A stretch of 9,194 nucleotides of DNA from Actinomycetes bacterium (lineage in GTDB: Bacteria > Actinomycetota > Humimicrobiia > Humimicrobiales > Humimicrobiaceae), in the NCBI GenBank assembly GCA_030609215.1, contig JAUWCR010000035.1:1-9194 (forward strand), written 5' to 3'. Made by a program: the position numbers and the translations under genes. The stretch's first letter is position 1, and each line of letters opens with the position of its first letter. This document shows positions 5,889-9,194 of this stretch, piece after piece. Under the pieces are notes generated by a model that searched no databases, was not told the DNA's origin, and was given only the letters and a program-made list of their open reading frames with translations.

Positions 5889-8567
5889 TTATTTTTTAAT
5901 ATTATTCATTCTCTTCAGTTGTTCATTTAAAACTTTAAGGATTTTGTTGAACTTGTAAAATTTATCTTTCTCCTTCTTTATAATTTCAGACGGTGCTTTT
6001 TCTAAAAATTGAGGATTTGATATTTTTTTACCGCTTTTTTCAATATCCTTTTTTATTTTTTCTGCCTCATCTAAAATTCTTTTAATTTCTAAGTCTACAT
6101 CCACTATATCCAGTATATAAATATATATGCTAGTATTACCCTTTGTGGTTTTAACATAACCCTTTTCTTCTTCAGAATGGCTAAATTCCAAATTGCCTAC
6201 TTTCACAAGACTGTAGATATATTTTTTATTTTGCCTAAGAATTTCCTCATCTCTGCTATTTCCAGATACTAAATTGACTTTTATCTTTACTGAAGGATTT
6301 ATATTTAATTCTGATCTTATTTTTCTTATCTCACTTATAACATCAAAAAGAGTAGCTATATCTTTTTCTACATTCCTGTCTAATAGTTTACTACTGAACT
6401 CTGGAAATTTTTGAATCATTATACTTTCTCCTTCATGAGGAATATTCTGCCAAATCTGTTCAGTCATAAAAGGCATAAATGGATGCAGCATCCTTAAGTA
6501 TTTCTCCAGTATATCCCATAATATATATTGAGCAGTTTTCCTGTCATCAGCATCTTCACTACTATAAATCCTCACTTTTACTGACTCTATGTACCAGTCA
6601 CAGTAGTCATTCCAAAAAAATCTCTGAAGCAGCCTCGAGGCATAAGAGAAATCATACTTCTGTAGATATTTTTCGACTGCTCTTAATACTTTTAAAAATC
6701 GTGTTAATATCCACCTATCCCATATATTTAAATTTAGGCTGCTTAGTTTAATATTTTTAATGTTATCTGCATCAGCAATACTCGAGATTACAAACTTTGA
6801 GGCATTCCATAATTTATTTGCAAAATTCCTTACACCTTCTATTTTCTCTTTTCCTAAAAGCAGATTTCTGCCAGGAGTCGTAAGAGATGTTAATGTGAAT
6901 CTTAAAACATCAGCTCCATTTTTATTGATTATTCCCATGGGATCTACAACATTACCCTTTGATTTACTCATCTTCTGTCCTGAAGGATCTGTTACTAATG
7001 GATTTATAAAAACCTGACTAAATGGAATGTCTCCCGTAAAGTACAGACTCATCATTATCATTCGAGCAACCCAGAAAAATATAATATCATGCCCAGTTAC
7101 CAGAGTACTTGTAGGAAAAAAATAATCAAGCTCTGGAGTTTTATCAGGCCAACCCATTGAAGCAAAAGGCCAGAGACATGAACTAAACCAGGTATCCAAG
7201 ACATCACTATCCTGCTCTAAATTCTTACTTTTGCATTTGTTGCACCCTGAAGGCTCGCTCTCACTTACTATCATCTCACCACAATCCTTGCAATACCATA
7301 CAGGTATTCTGTGCCCCCACCATAGCTGTCTTGATATGCACCAGTCTTTTATATTTTCCATCCAGTTAAAATATATTTTCTCCCATTTTTTTGGAATAAT
7401 TTTTACTTTTCCCTCTTTAACTGCATTTATAGCTGGTTTTACCAGCTTACTCATTGAAACAAACCACTGCATCGAAATTCTGGGCTCAACTACAGTTTCG
7501 CATCTAGAGCAATGCCCAACTGAAGAAATGTGATCACTTATTAAAATCAAATAACCCTGCTTCTTTAAATCCTCAACAACCTTTTCCCTTGCCCTGTATC
7601 TATCCATTCCCTTATATTTTCCTGCATTTGAATTAAGAACAGCACAATCATCCATAATATTAATTTCTTCAAGATTATGTCTCCTACCGATATCAAAATC
7701 ATTAGGATCGTGGGCGGGTGTAACTTTTACAGCTCCAGTACCAAATTCCATATCTACAAAATCATCTTCAACGATAGGTATTTTCCTATTCATAAGAGGG
7801 AGCAAGACAAATCTATTAATGTATTTTCTGTAGCGCTTATCTTTTGGATTTACTGCAACTGCAGTATCTCCAAGCATAGTTTCTGGTCTTGTAGTTGAAA
7901 CAACAATACAATCACTACTGCTGGGTTTACCAGTTTTTTCATCAATTAAAGGATACTTTATATCCCAAAGACTCGCTTTCTCTTCCCTGTGTTCTACCTC
8001 AATATCTGAAATTGCAGTAAGACATCTGGGGCACCAGTTAACCATATAATTTCCTCTACGAATAAGACCATCATTATAAAGGATTACAAATTCTTTAATT
8101 ACGGCACGAGTATAATCTTTATCTAATGTAAACCTTATGCGATCCCAATCACAGGAACAGCCCAGTGATTTTAACTGTCTTATAATTCTACTGCCATATT
8201 CTTCCTTCCACTTCCAAACATTCTCAACAAATTTTTCCCTGCCTAACTCAAACCTGTTTACGCCCTTTCTATTAAGTTCTTTTTCAACTACATTTTGAGT
8301 AGCTATACCAGCATGGTCCGTTCCTGGTATCCATGTTGTGGCAAACTGTTTCATGCGCCAGTATCTTACAACAACATCCTGTAAAGTATTAACCAGAGCA
8401 TGGCCCATATGCAAATATCCTGTTACGTTAGGGGGAGGTATTACTATGCAGAAAGGTGATTTTTGTTTATCAATATGACCATAAAAATATTTATTCTCAA
8501 ACCAAAATGAGTAATTTTTTTGTTCAAATTCTTGAGGGTTATACTTATCTTTTATCTTATCAAACAT
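5889..8567 (-). CDS. valS: Valyl-tRNA synthetase
   Basis: This class I enzyme charges tRNA-Val with valine and edits mischarged threonine. At 892 residues it has the usual length. Seen in order: PPPNVTG then the HIGH-type motif HMGH (53-56), PGTDHAGIATQ (81-91), a first zinc knuckle built from CPRC (179-182) and CSRC (353-356), the editing domain with TTRPETMLGDTAVAV (225-239) and GTGAVKVTPAHDPND (276-290), WWGHRIPVWYC (416-426), a second zinc knuckle (Cys426/429 with 442/445), DVLDTWFSS (455-463), KMSKS (532-536), the anticodon-binding domain (about 615-760), and the C-terminal coiled-coil arm (about 822-887, with NPQFLEKAPSEII). All key motifs are intact. The ATG lies one base after the clpX stop and has no well-placed Shine-Dalgarno, so translation is probably coupled to clpX. 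No T-box leader can fit immediately upstream. Confidence 0.98.
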   Translation of the reverse strand: MFDKIKDKYNPQEFEQKNYSFWFENKYFYGHIDKQKSPFCIVIPPPNVTGYLHMGHALVNTLQDVVVRYWRMKQFATTWIPGTDHAGIATQNVVEKELNRKGVNRFELGREKFVENVWKWKEEYGSRIIRQLKSLGCSCDWDRIRFTLDKDYTRAVIKEFVILYNDGLIRRGNYMVNWCPRCLTAISDIEVEHREEKASLWDIKYPLIDEKTGKPSSSDCIVVSTTRPETMLGDTAVAVNPKDKRYRKYINRFVLLPLMNRKIPIVEDDFVDMEFGTGAVKVTPAHDPNDFDIGRRHNLEEINIMDDCAVLNSNAGKYKGMDRYRAREKVVEDLKKQGYLILISDHISSVGHCSRCETVVEPRISMQWFVSMSKLVKPAINAVKEGKVKIIPKKWEKIYFNWMENIKDWCISRQLWWGHRIPVWYCKDCGEMIVSESEPSGCNKCKSKNLEQDSDVLDTWFSSCLWPFASMGWPDKTPELDYFFPTSTLVTGHDIIFFWVARMIMMSLYFTGDIPFSQVFINPLVTDPSGQKMSKSKGNVVDPMGIINKNGADVLRFTLTSLTTPGRNLLLGKEKIEGVRNFANKLWNASKFVISSIADADNIKNIKLSSLNLNIWDRWILTRFLKVLRAVEKYLQKYDFSYASRLLQRFFWNDYCDWYIESVKVRIYSSEDADDRKTAQYILWDILEKYLRMLHPFMPFMTEQIWQNIPHEGESIMIQKFPEFSSKLLDRNVEKDIATLFDVISEIRKIRSELNINPSVKIKVNLVSGNSRDEEILRQNKKYIYSLVKVGNLEFSHSEEEKGYVKTTKGNTSIYIYILDIVDVDLEIKRILDEAEKIKKDIEKSGKKISNPQFLEKAPSEIIKKEKDKFYKFNKILKVLNEQLKRMNNIKK

Positions 8568-8568
8568 A

Positions 8569-9194
8569 TCAAGCTAGCTTTTCTTCATCTTTTAAGTAAT
8601 TCTCATCCTCAGAATCAGTAAGCAGAAGTGGCTCAACTTTTTTCTCTACTACCTTTTTCGTTATTACACATTTTCTTATATCCATTCGGGTAGGTATTTC
8701 ATACATAACATTTAGCATTGTGTCTTCCATTATAGATCTGAGTCCTCTTGCACCTGTTCCTCTCTTTAAAGCCAGCCTTGCAATAGACTTTAGGGCATCT
8801 TTTTTAAATATTAAATCTACATTATCCATACTAAATATTTTTTTATACTGTCTGACCAATGAATTTTTTGGCTCTACTAAAATATTAACCATGTTATCCT
8901 CTGTCAGACTGGAAAGTGTAGACAGCACTGGAAGCCTGCCTATAAACTCAGGAATCAATCCATATTTTAGTAGGTCTTCTGGTAAAACCTGGGCAAATAG
9001 TGAATCAATTTTTTCTGTTCTTTTTTGTATTTTGTGAGATACAAAGCCTATACTATTCTTATTTAATCTTTTCTCAATTATCTTTTCCAATCCTCCGAAA
9101 GTACCGCCACAGATAAATAAAATATTTGCTGTGTTAATTTGAATAAAATCCTGATGTGGATGTTTCCTGCCCCCATGTGGAGGGACATTGGCTT
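8569..9194 (-). CDS. clpX: ATP-dependent Clp protease ATP-binding subunit ClpX, C-terminal half
   Basis: ClpX is a hexameric AAA+ unfoldase that feeds tagged proteins to ClpP. The window holds the last 207 residues; the N-terminal zinc domain, Walker A and B motifs and the GYVG pore loop lie beyond the right edge. Seen in the fragment: the RKH loop motif VPPHGGRKHP (3-12; usually VPPQGGRKHP), ILFICGG (24-30), the arginine finger in PEFIGRLPV (Arg86), and sensor 2 in GTGARGLRSIMED (Arg149). The C-terminal tail is acidic (LLLTDSEDENYLKDEEKLA). The frame runs open to the edge, so the apparent internal TTG start at 9090 is not the real one. The stop TGA is followed after a single base by valS. 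In many Firmicutes a lon gene and ysxC lie downstream of clpX, which is not the case here. Confidence 0.96.
   Translation of the reverse strand, partial: ANVPPHGGRKHPHQDFIQINTANILFICGGTFGGLEKIIEKRLNKNSIGFVSHKIQKRTEKIDSLFAQVLPEDLLKYGLIPEFIGRLPVLSTLSSLTEDNMVNILVEPKNSLVRQYKKIFSMDNVDLIFKKDALKSIARLALKRGTGARGLRSIMEDTMLNVMYEIPTRMDIRKCVITKKVVEKKVEPLLLTDSEDENYLKDEEKLA

Noticed and set aside
6479..7898. Several plus-strand open frames of 70-100 codons opposite valS
   Set aside because: ValS is intact and fully motif-supported on the other strand; the antisense frames are chance products and match nothing I recognise.
8720..9037. Plus-strand open frame of 105 codons opposite clpX
   Set aside because: It is a mirror of conserved ClpX coding sequence; there is no promoter, ribosome site or domain to support it.
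9088..9090. TTG as the start of a short ClpX-like protein
   Set aside because: The reading frame continues upstream to the window edge with typical ClpX sequence (GGRKHP, ILFICGG), so the gene is simply cut by the window.

Overview
The window holds eleven protein-coding genes, all on the minus strand and packed with almost no spacing. In transcription order (right to left) they are clpX (its end only), valS, folC, a two-helix zinc-ribbon membrane protein, ndk, a DUF4321-type small membrane protein, maf, mreB, mreC, mreD and the beginning of mrdA (PBP2). The DNA is AT-rich, with lysine, isoleucine and asparagine codons dominating and AGA/AGG common for arginine. The valS-folC pair, the DUF4321-maf pair and the maf-mreBCD cluster together point to a low-GC, Firmicutes-type anaerobe, with Clostridia or Halanaerobiales-like lineages the best guess. 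The rank cannot be fixed from this window. No RNA genes, insertion sequences, CRISPR arrays or phage genes were seen, and no stretch longer than about 100 bases lacks a gene.

Right part (about 4561-9194): the C-terminal half of ClpX (protein unfoldase) is followed after one base by valS (valyl-tRNA synthetase), and 14 bases later by folC (folate polyglutamylation). These look like one transcript. Because clpX and valS almost touch, there is no room for a T-box leader directly in front of valS.

Middle part (about 2653-4560): a 97-base AT-rich gap behind folC contains the best candidate promoter of the window. It leads into an uncharacterised protein with two membrane helices and two zinc ribbons, which has a strong ribosome binding site. 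Then come ndk, the DUF4321 protein and maf. The ndk start region carries a 22-base imperfect tandem duplication that copies the start codon. maf overlaps the DUF4321 gene, lacks a conventional start codon at the usual place and has an unusual residue in a family motif.

Left part (1-2636): mreB, mreC, mreD and mrdA encode the cytoskeletal filament, its bitopic and polytopic membrane partners, and the elongation transpeptidase. This is the core of the rod-shape (elongasome) machinery, so the cell is probably rod-shaped. radC, which commonly sits between maf and mreB in Firmicutes, is absent, and mrdA overlaps the end of mreD by 35 bases.

Overall this is a conserved housekeeping region. I do not see a novel defence, mobile or biosynthetic system. 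The points most worth a second look are the zinc-ribbon membrane protein with its candidate promoter, the duplicated ndk start region, the unusual Maf, and the compact clpX-valS junction.
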